Positions 1-10,162 of a stretch of 64,000 nt of DNA are shown piece by piece. A program made the position numbers and the translations under genes. Numbering within the stretch: the first letter of the stretch is position 1; each line of letters opens with the position of its first letter. The DNA is from Arachnopeziza araneosa (Eukaryota > Ascomycota > Leotiomycetes > Helotiales > Arachnopezizaceae), in the NCBI GenBank assembly GCA_003988855.1, contig QYAI01000004.1, forward strand, positions 744,001 through 808,000, read 5' to 3'. The notes beneath the pieces are model-generated. The model was not told the origin of the DNA. It did not search any database and saw only the letters and a program-made list of their open reading frames with translations.

Positions 1-19
1 AAATCAACCCAGATCAGTT

Positions 20-1860
20 ATGGCTTCTTCTCCTGAGGAGGAGTATTCCAACTTCCTTCATGCCACAGCTGAAGGCATTCGTGCGGCAATGATTAAATAC
101 AAGAACGGGGTCTTCACGAAGAAGATCAGTACCATAGTCACCGTGATTGAGATGTTTGAGTAAGTCTCTTTTCTCTCTACAGTATTCGACCAGCCTCAGA
201 GCTTGGAAACTGCTTCAACCGTGGCATGCTCGCGTGCCATTGTATTTCATTTTGAGAGAGTTTCAGTATCAGAATGATCCAATTCCATAGCAAATTCTAG
301 CTATCTATAGTGCTAACTCAGAGATAGACTTCTCATTGCAACACCTCTAACTACACCTACCGAGAAGAAGGTGTTCCAACTTGGTCGATGCCTCGTACTC
401 CCATTCGTGAAGTCACCAAATTCTGGAGATTTGGAGAGACGCATTAAGCTATACTTCAGTGCTGTCATCGGCGCCTTTGCAAGTGGTAATGCCAACTTCA
501 AAGCTCCTCCTTTCTACTGTTTTGTTGACGACGAAACTGTTGGCTTCTCGGTCACAATCAATAATCAAGGCGAGCTGGTTTATACTGAAGGTGAAAACAT
601 GCAGGTAAGCACACTACTTGGAAAGATGTTCCTTGCCTCTTGAATATTTTCGAGTTTCTCTCTTGCTCCTTATTACTCATGAAATATGAGTGGAACATAC
701 TAACTTAAGATCTTGTCTTTTAGGCATACTCTGTTCTTGATTTAGTAAACGATGTTCCATCGTTCAGTCAATCAGCTATACCACAAGAATTGACCGGTTT
801 TAGAAAGGGAGAGCCTACCACACAACTTGAGAATAGTGAAGTCATCTCAAAGCCGACCATTGTTCATCCCTCAGCCATCCTCGCCACTCCGAGTATTATT
901 GATCCGTACTTCGAAGACGATAACTGCAAACTAGCAATGGAATTAATTCACAACGAGTTGCTATTGGGAGTCAAGTTTTACAAAGATGGAGCTTTCAATA
1001 ACAGAGTTAAGGATACTATGTCAATCTCCAGAATCTTCAATATCCTGGTTGGGTCTCCTCTCACTACCCCAACCGAAAAAGCTATATTTCGCACCGGCAT
1101 ACAGTGGATTGAATATATTACAGCTCGATTCGGTGGGCTTTCAATTCTCACTCGATTTCATGCCATGCTATACTGTGGAGTCTTCATCGAAAAGGTATTT
1201 GGCGTTTTTCGTGAAGGCGAAATTGATGCTATTGGTAAGAAAAACGAAGGTTCTCTACCTATACTGCCATATTGGAGCCTTCAGCAGACCGACGGTATCG
1301 TGAATGACCGACTCATCATTGGAGATGACTGGAATATCACTCGAATCCCATACGTCGAGTCAAGACCTCCCACTGGATATACACATTATCAAGGTGATCT
1401 GACTGCCGAAGGAATGGATCCACATGGCCCTTTTGGTAAGCTTTGCTCCTTGAGGCGCGATACTAGTGCTCTTCAGACAGAAAATCTCTTTCAGACTTAC
1501 ACTCATTTACAATTTTCTAACTTACGTCTAGAAATTTTTGGAAAGTCCGTACTCAAGCAGGGCGAAAAGATGAATGGCATAGATACGGATACCGAGACCT
1601 TCACGAAGATCTTAGCATCGAGACTGGCAGAGAACGCCACGCGTGAGAGAATTCATGACGGTCATCTCAGCGACCAAGAGTTCCGCGAATCCTGTCTAGA
1701 ATTGTACAGATTACTAGGCAGAATTCCAACTGCGGACGAGATGCTCCTCGACGTCATTACTTCCATGCTTCCTCGGGACTGTAATAGAGAAATGGGTAAG
1801 TGGACTCGGAATGTCTACAATGATGATATATTGACGATTAAAGCTGCGAGTGAGAAATAA
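20..1860 (+). CDS. hypothetical protein, about 487 aa, four exons
   Basis: I do not recognise this family. The exon model is 20-159, 322-604, 724-1435 and 1532-1860. Each junction keeps phase, each intron is GT-AG, and two introns have a CTAAC branch site close to the acceptor. The last intron (1436-1531) is 96 nt, so reading through it would also stay open; its GTAAGC donor and CTAAC branch argue that it is removed. The product has no signal peptide or membrane segment and looks soluble and globular, with mixed alpha/beta composition and an acidic N-terminus. A further GTAAGT donor at about 1796 could add a short 3' exon in place of the current C-terminus. The start at 20 lies close to the window edge, so an upstream exon cannot be excluded. 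I assign no function. Confidence 0.6.
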
Positions 1861-2485
1861 TTACGAAGAGACCAAGATCAACTTAGATCTACTTGTACGA
1901 GCAGTCTTTCCTTACTGTTGTGGAGCTCGAGTTTGTGTATTTGCTTTTGCTAGATGAGATCGTTGTTTGAGGAGAGGTCTGTTGAGAAGTTGTTTGATGG
2001 GAGAGCTGTTACGAAGAAATTGTTCGAGGAGAAGGCACTGTTCATGAGATTTGCTACTTGCTTGGTGAGGGGCGTTAAGATACTATTGCTATTTGACTTC
2101 ACAACTGAGAACCAATACATAAGATTAAAGAATCTCTCCCTGATCCTGCTAATTAGTGATTTTTAACGATGAAAATAAGATTTTGCTCACGACGTTGCTG
2201 TTTCTGCAATCTACAGGGTCGACTATGGAAAAAATGAGCTCTCCTTCAAATTGCTCTTCAACTTTGAAACAGAAATCCCTGGACGCCAACGTGGTTCAAT
2301 CTCAGTTTAGCGAATTTTAGAGTGTTTGATTAACTACCATAAACAAATTACCTGCCCAGTCGCTTGCTATAGACCCATGATTCATTAAACCCCCAAGCCT
2401 ACGCCAAATTAAAACTGTCATCAATCAGTCCTGCTAAGATTTCGTTCAATTTCACGCTCCAATATCACTGCATTTCTCAAACCAC
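1861..2485. other. intergenic, convergent 3' ends
   Basis: This stretch separates the 3' ends of the 487-aa gene and the chitin deacetylase. It is moderately AT-rich. Its only open frame (1954-2166, 70 codons) is low-complexity and shows no coding features. I see nothing else. Confidence 0.5.
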
Positions 2486-4085
2486 CTAACTCCCCAACGC
2501 AACCCCTGTATCAGTCCTGTACCAATTCGCCTGGGGATCACCGAGACATTCGCCCACTGTCACGGGGTTGTATCCATTAGCTTTTAATTGGGTCAACATG
2601 TACTCGACCAAGACTTGGGAGGTTTGATTGTGGATATCTAGGAGCAAGTAAGCACGGATTCTATTAACTCTAAACGAGAGATTCGTTAATAAGGAACCGA
2701 GCCTCGAGAATGCTCTTAGGAAAAAGTGCAAGGTAAAATTGGCTCTTTTATTCCCATAGAAAATGAGTAGATCGGTAGGAAAATAAGCTTACCATGAGAA
2801 ATAACGAGAAAATCATCCGTAGTAGGACTCCTTCCCACAAACGCAGCGTCGAAAAAATTCTCAGAGTTGACAATTAGAGTTGGGCTATCATTGAGATAAT
2901 CCTGCGTATCGACATCAAAATAAGTGATATGGTAACCCAACTCGAGTAGATCAGCTTCGCATCCACATTCTGCCGTGCAATCAGAATAAGGTGGTCGCAT
3001 GTACGTCGGTATTACACCTAGAATGTTCCTCAGTGCCATCTCGTTTTTCCACATCTCATTCTTGCGCTGCAGGGAGGTGATGTTGCACAGATCAAGGTGC
3101 GACCATGTATGAGACGCAATCTGATGGTTGGAATCATAAGCGCGCTTGATGACTGCAGACCACGGGAAGGATGGGTCGTCTATCTCGCCTTTGCCGTTGT
3201 TGTTGCCCGTTACGAAGAAGGTTGCTTTGGCGTCATATTGGTCGAGGAGATCTAAGATATGAGAAGTGTAGATGTACGGCCCATCGTCAAAGGTAAGCGC
3301 TACATCGCCTGCGTTCAGACAGTCGTAGATTCCATCTGAGCCATAGAGTACCCCTCCGAGCTGGGGCCGCGGAATGGAGGAAGTGTTAGTTCCAGAAGGG
3401 ACTTTATTAGAGTCACAGGCTGGTCCGTAATCGAATTGGCAGTCTGGGGCCATGCAATAATCTGAAGACCATGAATTTGGTTCTCTTAAAAGTTCGAGAG
3501 GCTTACCTTCAGTCGTACCGCAAAATCCAGCCAGTGAGCAGCATTCGTCTTCAGCGCAGCTACCCACACCAGGACCGCACATATCGTTAGAGTTAGATCC
3601 ACCCCCTCCTGATGTTGTATTACCACAGACCCCAAAAGTTGACTGACATCCTTGGTCACAGTAATCAGAAGTAGTTCCACACCACCCACTAGTATCTTGT
3701 TAACCATGAAATTTCATTATCAAGTACAAACTCACTTCACTGAACAGCATTGCGGAGCTGGACAGGTATAGCCATTTATGCCGGCACCAGTCACTCCACA
3801 AGTCTCGTCTGGAGATATTGTGCCAGGGGTCGGTTGGTTACAAGTTCCATAGGCCGATTGACAGTCGTTCGTTGTTAGGCAGTAATCATCTGTTGAGCCG
3901 CAAAACCCATTGACTGAACAACAGGGTGCGGTGGAGGGACACGAGTAGCCATTCGTGCTACCGCCAACTCCTGTGAGACCACATGTCATGTCTGGCGAAA
4001 CTGCTCTTTTGGTGATATCATGTAAAGGTCCAGCAAGGACAAAACTGCAACTGGAAAGCGCAATAAGCGCCTCTTTGAACTTCAT
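2486..4085 (-). CDS. secreted chitin deacetylase with three chitin-binding modules
   Basis: Predicted polysaccharide deacetylase (carbohydrate esterase 4, NodB fold) that converts chitin to chitosan in the wall or on exposed hyphae. The exons, in transcript order, are 4085-3736, 3688-3507, 3461-2793 and 2637-2486, giving about 450 aa, all in phase. The N-terminus is a signal peptide (about 19 residues) followed by a Lys-Arg pair that could be a Kex2 site. Three cysteine-rich CBM18 (hevein-like) modules follow at roughly residues 33-82, 95-139 and 152-191, each with the CCS...CG...YC pattern. The NodB domain carries TFDDGP (nucleophile and metal Asp), HTWSH (metal His pair) and RPPYS. The final exon restores the conserved ISHDIH segment across the last intron. 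There is no GPI-type tail, so it is probably secreted or wall-bound through its CBM18 modules. Confidence 0.92.
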
Positions 4086-5499
4086 CTTGAACTCTCGGTT
4101 TTTTCTTCGATGGCTTCTTGGAAAGGGTTCTATCCAAATTTTTTGGGACGGCACCTTAGAATAAAGTAGACTTGAATACGAGGAAGGCGTCGTAATAAGT
4201 GAAACCACTAGGTGTACACACAGAGCTTTCTGTACTCGAGACGAAGAGCTCCATGACACGCACCTGAGCTGGTCTCCAACGTGAGTTCATACCAAGACAT
4301 CTTAGACAAACATTGGTAGGCATGAATCAACCCACCCTAGTTTTAAAAAGAAGAATGAAACAGGGTATAAGTACGTGCGATTTGGGCCACCCCACAAGTT
4401 GATCGCCAGGAATATTCCTTATGCTTGCTTCAGCATCATGGACCAGCATCCCGAAAGAATAGGATGTGAAGCAGGTATTCCCTTTTAAGTCCCGTGGTCA
4501 GTTCCAATTCATACCCTGCAGCAACCAAATCGGATATGCGGCGGAGGTATCTGCGTCACTAGAGAGACTGATGTAGCAACTTGCATATCATGCAGAATAG
4601 CAACGGCCAATCTGGGTCGAATCTTGATATGCAGGTGTCAGATCTTACTGAGATCTCGAAGAACTTGGTTCCTGGATGGACGGCTGGACGGGACTCGGCA
4701 TGGCAACAACGCAGCTGCAAGAGTTGCAGGTGTTGGGAGAAGAAGTCGAGACGAGAGTGGTGATGGTGGTGATAGCGGAGGGATGCCTCAAATGCGTTTC
4801 AGGCAAAAAGCAGAAAAGTGGCCCCGGACCAACCAGCGCTGTGCTCGTGGCAGATCACGTGAATTTGTTGCATTTCGCAAAACAGTGCCATGATGACCAT
4901 CTTGGACCACGCTATTCCGACCGTCACCAACACTCACTACTACCACATCCAACCTTTCGCTTCAACCTTCACTCCCGTCACCCCCGTGAAACTGCGGATT
5001 GACTGTGTTCGCTCTGATGGACACCTGGGTTTCAGCATAAAGCTTCCGTATGCTTTGATCCTCACTGGAGATCGTCGTGTTCGCCATCAATGAATGAGCT
5101 GTGATGCGCCGTGGTCTGAGGGCTGAGACCGCAGAGAGTCGGCCAAAGCACGCAACTCCACATTCTTCTCATCTTATGCGTGCCACATTACTGGAGTGCG
5201 AAGCTCTCTCGAATAAGCTACAACAGTGGGGCAAAGTATGAACACGAGCTGATCTGACCAAACTACCCGGGCCTTTCTGAAGACAGGAACGCAAATTCAA
5301 TCATAATTATAAATTTGAACAAACTCCTTGCTTGGCAGTTTCTAACCAGCCACAAGGGTTGCGAATGGGGTTTGGGGTTCACGAATAGATACAGACATCA
5401 GCTCTCGCTTCTCATTCAACCAATATTAACAATATTTCAGCCGACTATAGAACTAAATATCATGCCCACGTTTCCGTATTGCGGCGTCCAATCGCCCGC
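4086..5499. other. 1.4-kb intergenic and promoter region
   Basis: This is upstream DNA of the chitin deacetylase (reading leftwards) and the 3' flank of the GPI-type protein gene. Several overlapping open frames of 60-108 codons lie at 4581-5093, but they have no splice logic, start context or family resemblance and are treated as chance. No repeat or RNA gene was recognised. Confidence 0.5.
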
Positions 5500-6194
5500 T
5501 TACAACGCCAACGCGATACCAAGGAAGCCAACCAGGCCCACGGCTCCTGCAGCAATAGCACCGGTCGGCGCAGCCCCGCCACTGGAGGAAGCGGGCTTGG
5601 CTGACGACGAGGATGGCGAGCCAGAAGTGGCTGTAGCCTTTGCCGTGCCAGAGCTAGCACCAGAGCTAGCACTTGAAGAAGCATGAGAAGTAGTAATTGT
5701 AGAATTGCTGAAGACTGAAGAGGTGGACTTGGCGACAGTAATTGTACTATTTGCACTCACAGACGAGTTAGAAACTCCAGTCAATTGGGCCCGGAGTGAC
5801 GAGACCTCAGACTGGACCGAGCTGAGAGGGCCTGGGAGAGCAAGGAGGTATGATTGCGCATCTGCTGGCAAGCTGCTGAACCAGCCTGGAATGCCATTGG
5901 CAACGATGGAAGCCTGCACAGCAGAGAATGCGGAAGGGTTGACGAGAGCTGAAGTTACGGCTGCAGGAACCCCAGTAAGTTCAGAGGCGATGCTCGGTGG
6001 CAGAAGGCCAGCTTGGATGGAAGAGATCTCGGCCAGAATAGAGCTGGAAACAGAGGCAGGACTGTTTGGAATCATCAGCTAGTGCACAGGTTCTTCAACA
6101 CATAGTCAACTCACACTGTTCTCCTTTGAACGGGTTCTGGAGAGGCAAGCACCGCCGCAGCGAAGCCAGCAACAGCCACAATTGCGTACTGCAT
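5500..6194 (-). CDS. Ser/Thr-rich secreted protein, probable GPI anchor
   Basis: Predicted cell-surface protein of about 207 aa. The first exon (6194-6115) encodes a clear signal peptide ending in AVLA. A 71-nt intron (GTGAGT donor, TTTCCAG acceptor, 6114-6044) joins it in phase to 6043-5500. The mature part has a Ser/Ala/Leu-rich helical stretch (about residues 28-115) without cysteines. A Ser/Thr-rich, probably O-glycosylated stalk follows, and then a small-residue region and a hydrophobic C-terminus (GAVGLVGFLGIALAL) typical of a GPI addition signal. A shorter 38-nt intron is also possible but has a poorer donor and acceptor. No enzymatic domain is visible. A structural or adhesive wall role is an inference from architecture. 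Confidence 0.8.
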
Positions 6195-6751
6195 ATTGAA
6201 GTTGAGTTTTGGGTAGCGACGCGTCTTTCAACTTTGGATTCTTGTGCTTCGTAGAATGCGTGAAGGAGAAGAAACAAACGGCTGGCCCATTTCGAGAACC
6301 TGGGGAAGCGCTGGGGGATATAAGAAAAGCGCCGGATGACAATTTCCACTTGGACAAGGCGTGCTCCTCCCATGCCATGGCCTGATTGGACAAATGTCAC
6401 AATGAAAGAGAAGGCTCAATGTCGCAACCTTTGTGGCACATTGAAAATTCTTTTTAGCTCGGATTGACCGCATTTGGCTCGTAGGGCGCAGGCTTAGAAT
6501 ATTGATGCTGTGTCACCACGGCGGAGGCACGTACGGTGCGGTTTTGAGACTCAAACATTGCTATTCCTACATATCATGGCGTGCCCAAGGCACCCTGCTC
6601 TATTCAACACACGCGCAAGGGGATGGTGCTGTTGTCAATAATGGACTTTCGCTGTCGACAACCCGCCTTGACAGTGTCAAAGTTGGGTTGCCGACAGCTA
6701 CTCATCCGCGCCCGCCAGCCACACTCCTCTCTCCCACACCCAACCTCCACC
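6195..6751. other. intergenic region upstream of the GPI-type protein gene
   Basis: This holds the promoter of the leftward GPI-type gene. A TATA-like element (TTATATCC on the minus strand, near 6316-6323) sits about 125 nt upstream of its ATG. The right part flanks the acidic C-terminus of the next gene. The long plus-strand proline/leucine-rich open frames that start here (6502-7225) are antisense shadows of that gene. Confidence 0.4.
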
Positions 6752-9559
6752 CTACTCCTCCTCCTCCTCCTCCTCCTCACCATCCTCCCCCTCCCCTCTC
6801 TTCCGCTTTCTCCCCCCTCCCCCTCCCTGCTGCTCGCCAATCTTCTTGGCATCCTCCTCCAACTTCCGCTGGGCCGCCGCCAGCAACCCCTCCGCCGCCA
6901 ACACATCCGTCTCCCCCAACTCCCTCGCCAACCGCAACACCCCCTCCGTCGATCCAGTCACCGTCTGCTGGTGCTCCCGAATCTTCTGCTCCACCATCCC
7001 CCCCACCATCCCCCTCAACGCCTCCGGCCACTGCTGAGCCCGCTGGCTCTTGGCCCGCTCCTTCTTGAGCTCCTCCGACAACCGCCGATTCTCTTGGCCC
7101 GCCAGCTGCAAGGCCCACGCCGCCGCAAGACCCTCAGCAGGAGAAGCACGCGCAACTGCAGGGGCAGGAGCAGGTGCTGGACCAGTGGATTGTTGTCCAA
7201 TGCCACCTTGGACATTGGTATTTAGTCGGAAAGCTGCGGTCTCCACGCCCTCGCCAGATTCGCCTACGACCTCGTCTTCATCGTCGAAGGTGCGGAATGG
7301 AGCCAACTGGCCCTCAAATTCGTCGAGGATACCACACGGGTGGTATGATAATCCAAGTTGTCGAAGCTGGTCAAGAGAGGGTGCCATAGGTGTGAAAGGT
7401 AGTGGTCCCGGGTTCTCAATGCTGCCGACAATATCTCGGACCATGAGTCTCTTAGCTCCAAGAGAGTTGTTCTGGCAAGGGGTTAAGAGTCTGGTCAGAA
7501 TGGTATTGTTGAGTCGTTGCACAGCTTCTCTGGCATCGGCAGTCTTCTTGAAATGCTTCAGCGCATTTGAATAGAACGTATCTCCGTCAGCTCGAGTCAA
7601 GTTCTCCCTAGCCTTATCCTCTCGTTCTTGGACATAGCCGAGGACTGCACGACCGCGAGAAGAGTCGCCGAGGAGTCTTTGCAGGCGCATCCAGTTCGAA
7701 GTCCGGTCCTCTCGCCGATGAGATCTGTTGACTCGTGGGATCGGCTCCTCAGCACCTGTGGCCGGCTGGTAATAGCCAGATGGACCTCTTGCAATGCCTG
7801 GGACGCGAGGTTGGTCTCCCATGTGTCCGTAGCCTTGGTAATCGATGTACCGGCCGCCAAGAGTTGATGCACCACCAGATTGTTGCTCCGTACCTGTTGT
7901 TGCCGACTTAGTAGATGCTCTGGACGCGGCTTTGGGTGAAAGTCTAGAGGGAGCTCTGCCTGCTGGCCGACGCGAGTCGGTGTTCTCCCGCCGAACTGGT
8001 CGTCGTCTCCGAACTGGTTCCTCTCGGGCCTGATTGACAGTCGGAAGTGGCTGGCGCACACCATCCATTGGCTCAAAGTGAAAGACTTCGTCTGATCCTG
8101 GCTCAATACCAGATAGATCTCGAACACTTAGACCTTCAGCTCGAAGTCGCTGTTCATGAGTCGGAGGAGCGTTCATATCGCCCATGGGAGGTGACATCAA
8201 GTCACCAAAACCGGTGTTGTTCTGTCCAGAAGGACGTTGTGGGAACGGGTCGTTTTCGAGGTAGGGTGTCATGAAAAGAGAGTCGCCATCTGATGACTCG
8301 ACATCTGGAATGGAAGTGTGTAGTTCTTCCTCTTCTTGACCATAAGACATGGTGGTGCGTTGTTGATTTCGATGAGCGAAGCTCAATCCTAACGAAGCTG
8401 GTCTTATCACATTCCCTCCATAGGTAGACGCGAAGTCCTGAAAATTAAGATCGTCGGTGAAAGCTCTGTTTGCACCCGTGTTCAAATTCTGGACATTGTC
8501 ACCATTGTTGGTATAGTTAAGGGGCGTGATCATAGTCCGTGGAACCCGTGAACCGAAGCCATCATTCATAGTCATGTTGGCTGGGTTTGTGTTTCGTACA
8601 CTTGTTAAGCTGTCGCGACGGGGTTCAGCCATAGTTGGGGTTTGAGTAGTCAAGCTATCACGACGGGGTTCAGCCATAGCTGGGGTTTGAGTAGTCAAGC
8701 TATCATGACGGGGTTCAGCCATAGCTGGGGTTTGAGTAGTCAAGCCATCAAGACGGGGTTCAGCCATATTGGGGGTTCGAGCAATCGAGCCACCATTCTT
8801 GGAGTTATCGACCGAATCTGACTTTCGTACACTCGAACTGTTGCTGTTATCCATGCTGGCCGAGTTCGAACTTTGTTCGTCTGCCACTGTTTCATTCTGT
8901 GGGATTTCGTCGAGAGCAATCTCAGACTGTTCGGATTTCTTGGTCGGGCTAGGTTGAGTGCTTTTGAATGCTCTCACGCCTCGACGAAAGCCGTTGACAC
9001 CTTGGTATCTAGAGGTGGATGGCTGTAGATTTGATTCGCGCTCGAGCCTCGATTGTTCGTTGAGCTGATCGTTTGCCTCGTGAAAAGCTCTATTCAATCT
9101 GCGTCCAGTAGTAGTTTCCCGACGTATTCCGCTTCTGGTAAGTGCAGGTCTCTCAGGTACAACGGAAGGTGAGTTTGTTGTGACTCGTGAAGCGGCCTTG
9201 ATCTTGTTTGTACGTGGCGCGGGATTTGCACTGGACGCTAGAGCTACTCGGGGTGCTGGAGTTGCTCGGGGTGTTGTAGTTGTTCGGGGCGCTGTAGTTG
9301 CTTGGGATGCTGTAGTTGCTCCGGATGCTGTAGTTGCTCCGGATGCTATAGTTGCTCGAGGCGCTGGAGTTGCACGACCAACAGGAGTACTAGCTCCTGA
9401 GTTGGTGTCTGTCTTGTCCGTTGCCTTCTTCTTTCTGCCAGAAGTGATATCTCTGTTCTGGTTACTAGAGTTTTCCTGGCTTCGGTTCACGTGCTTCTCT
9501 TCCTTCTTCTTGTTTCCGTTGCTTGGCACCAAATTTTTTTGGATGAAATTGAAGGGCAA
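6752..9559 (-). CDS. large disordered, internally repetitive protein, 5' exon unresolved
   Basis: A single open stretch of 935 codons that I cannot assign to a family. In order it has: a basic Lys/Arg/Asn-rich start; Ala/Thr/Pro-rich 8-residue repeats (about residues 60-118, DNA 9232-9375); a Ser/Asn-rich region; four 15-residue repeats of the TQTPAMAEPRRDSLT type (DNA about 8608-8781); a polar middle; a more ordered section near 620-740 (LNNTILTRLLTP, LSYHPCGILDEF); a probable coiled coil near 810-905; and a Lys/Arg patch ending in a poly-Glu tail. The frame opens with TTG, not ATG, and the first internal Met is about 240 codons in. A branch-like GCTAAC and a CAAAAG acceptor lie immediately upstream (exon start 9560), so the true start is in an upstream exon I could not place. 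Nuclear or chromatin localisation is only a guess from composition. Confidence 0.65.
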   Translation of the reverse strand: MPFNFIQKNLVPSNGNKKKEEKHVNRSQENSSNQNRDITSGRKKKATDKTDTNSGASTPVGRATPAPRATIASGATTASGATTASQATTAPRTTTTPRATPAPRVALASSANPAPRTNKIKAASRVTTNSPSVVPERPALTRSGIRRETTTGRRLNRAFHEANDQLNEQSRLERESNLQPSTSRYQGVNGFRRGVRAFKSTQPSPTKKSEQSEIALDEIPQNETVADEQSSNSASMDNSNSSSVRKSDSVDNSKNGGSIARTPNMAEPRLDGLTTQTPAMAEPRHDSLTTQTPAMAEPRRDSLTTQTPTMAEPRRDSLTSVRNTNPANMTMNDGFGSRVPRTMITPLNYTNNGDNVQNLNTGANRAFTDDLNFQDFASTYGGNVIRPASLGLSFAHRNQQRTTMSYGQEEEELHTSIPDVESSDGDSLFMTPYLENDPFPQRPSGQNNTGFGDLMSPPMGDMNAPPTHEQRLRAEGLSVRDLSGIEPGSDEVFHFEPMDGVRQPLPTVNQAREEPVRRRRPVRRENTDSRRPAGRAPSRLSPKAASRASTKSATTGTEQQSGGASTLGGRYIDYQGYGHMGDQPRVPGIARGPSGYYQPATGAEEPIPRVNRSHRREDRTSNWMRLQRLLGDSSRGRAVLGYVQEREDKARENLTRADGDTFYSNALKHFKKTADAREAVQRLNNTILTRLLTPCQNNSLGAKRLMVRDIVGSIENPGPLPFTPMAPSLDQLRQLGLSYHPCGILDEFEGQLAPFRTFDDEDEVVGESGEGVETAAFRLNTNVQGGIGQQSTGPAPAPAPAVARASPAEGLAAAWALQLAGQENRRLSEELKKERAKSQRAQQWPEALRGMVGGMVEQKIREHQQTVTGSTEGVLRLARELGETDVLAAEGLLAAAQRKLEEDAKKIGEQQGGGGGRKRKRGEGEDGEEEEEEEE
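8608..8781. repeat. 45-bp coding tandem repeat, four copies
   Basis: Four nearly identical 45-bp units with the core gacggggttcagccatag lie inside the 935-codon frame. They encode 15-residue units and differ by a few substitutions (for example cacgacgg, catgacgg, caagacgg). The unit length keeps frame, so copy number can change without disrupting the protein. Confidence 0.9.
9232..9375. repeat. 24-bp degenerate coding tandem repeat
   Basis: About six degenerate 24-bp units of the form gatgctgtagttgctccg encode Ala/Thr/Ser/Gly/Arg octapeptides near the N-terminus of the repetitive protein. Two adjacent copies are almost identical, which indicates recent duplication. Confidence 0.75.
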
Positions 9560-9623
9560 CCTTTTGACTTGTTAGCTTCTTTGATATCAAAGGTTGCGAA
9601 ACGTGAAAGATTAGAAGGGCGTG

Positions 9624-9711
9624 AATAGAAGTGAAACGGAAGGTAAATAGACGTGAAGCGGAAGGTGACTAGACGTGTCCCGGAAAGTGAATAGACGTGA
9701 TGCGGAAGATA
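9624..9711. repeat. 22-bp tandem repeat, four copies, non-coding
   Basis: Four consecutive 22-bp units with the consensus aatagacgtgaagcggaaggt start at 9624, 9646, 9668 and 9690. They lie just upstream (in transcript sense) of the repetitive protein's exon. The units contain repeated ACGT and GCGGAAG cores. Confidence 0.85.
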
Positions 9712-10082
9712 CGTCTTTTAAAAAAGATGCGATCTTTGGATGAGGAAGCAGCTAGATGAGAAAGGCAGTGCGTGCTGGTGTGCGTACTTGAATGAAGGGA
9801 TAGTATTGACGAGGAGTAAGAAGAGAATTTACTCCAAGAATTGTATCCCTATGTGCGCCTTGTTGACTGTCACGGTCTTGCAGCCGGAGATAGTAGAGAG
9901 GAAGACTGAGAAATGTTCACTACTGAGTGTGTAGCCCTTTAAAAAGATATAAGGGGTATCTTGAAAGGTTGTCGAAATTAATTTGCGGTGAATCTTTCAG
10001 AAGCAGGTTGTTTGACACGGTACCTCTTTGAAAAAATATAACACCGAGACGGGAGCAAAACCGACAGCAACAAACCGACAGC

Positions 10083-10162
10083 AGCATAGCGACGGAAGCA
10101 TAGCGACGGAAGCATAGCGACGGAAGCATAACGACGGAAGCATAGCGACGAAGACATAACAA
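10083..10162. repeat. 15-bp tandem repeat, about five copies
   Basis: A minisatellite of the unit agcatagcgacggaa, nearly perfect in its first three or four copies and degenerating at both ends (agcagcatagc at the left, gacgaagacataac at the right). Short minus-strand open frames through it (60-80 codons) are artefacts of its periodicity. Confidence 0.85.

Noticed and set aside
4581..5093. Four overlapping plus-strand frames of 60-108 codons
   Set aside because: They overlap each other in different frames and lack start context, splice signals and family similarity.
6502..7225. Plus-strand proline- and leucine-rich open frames of about 190-214 codons
   Set aside because: They are antisense shadows of the Glu-rich C-terminus and coiled coil of the minus-strand 935-codon gene; triplet-biased DNA keeps all frames open.
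10083..10162. Regular short repeats considered as CRISPR
   Set aside because: The units are contiguous with no spacers and the genome is eukaryotic; it is a minisatellite.
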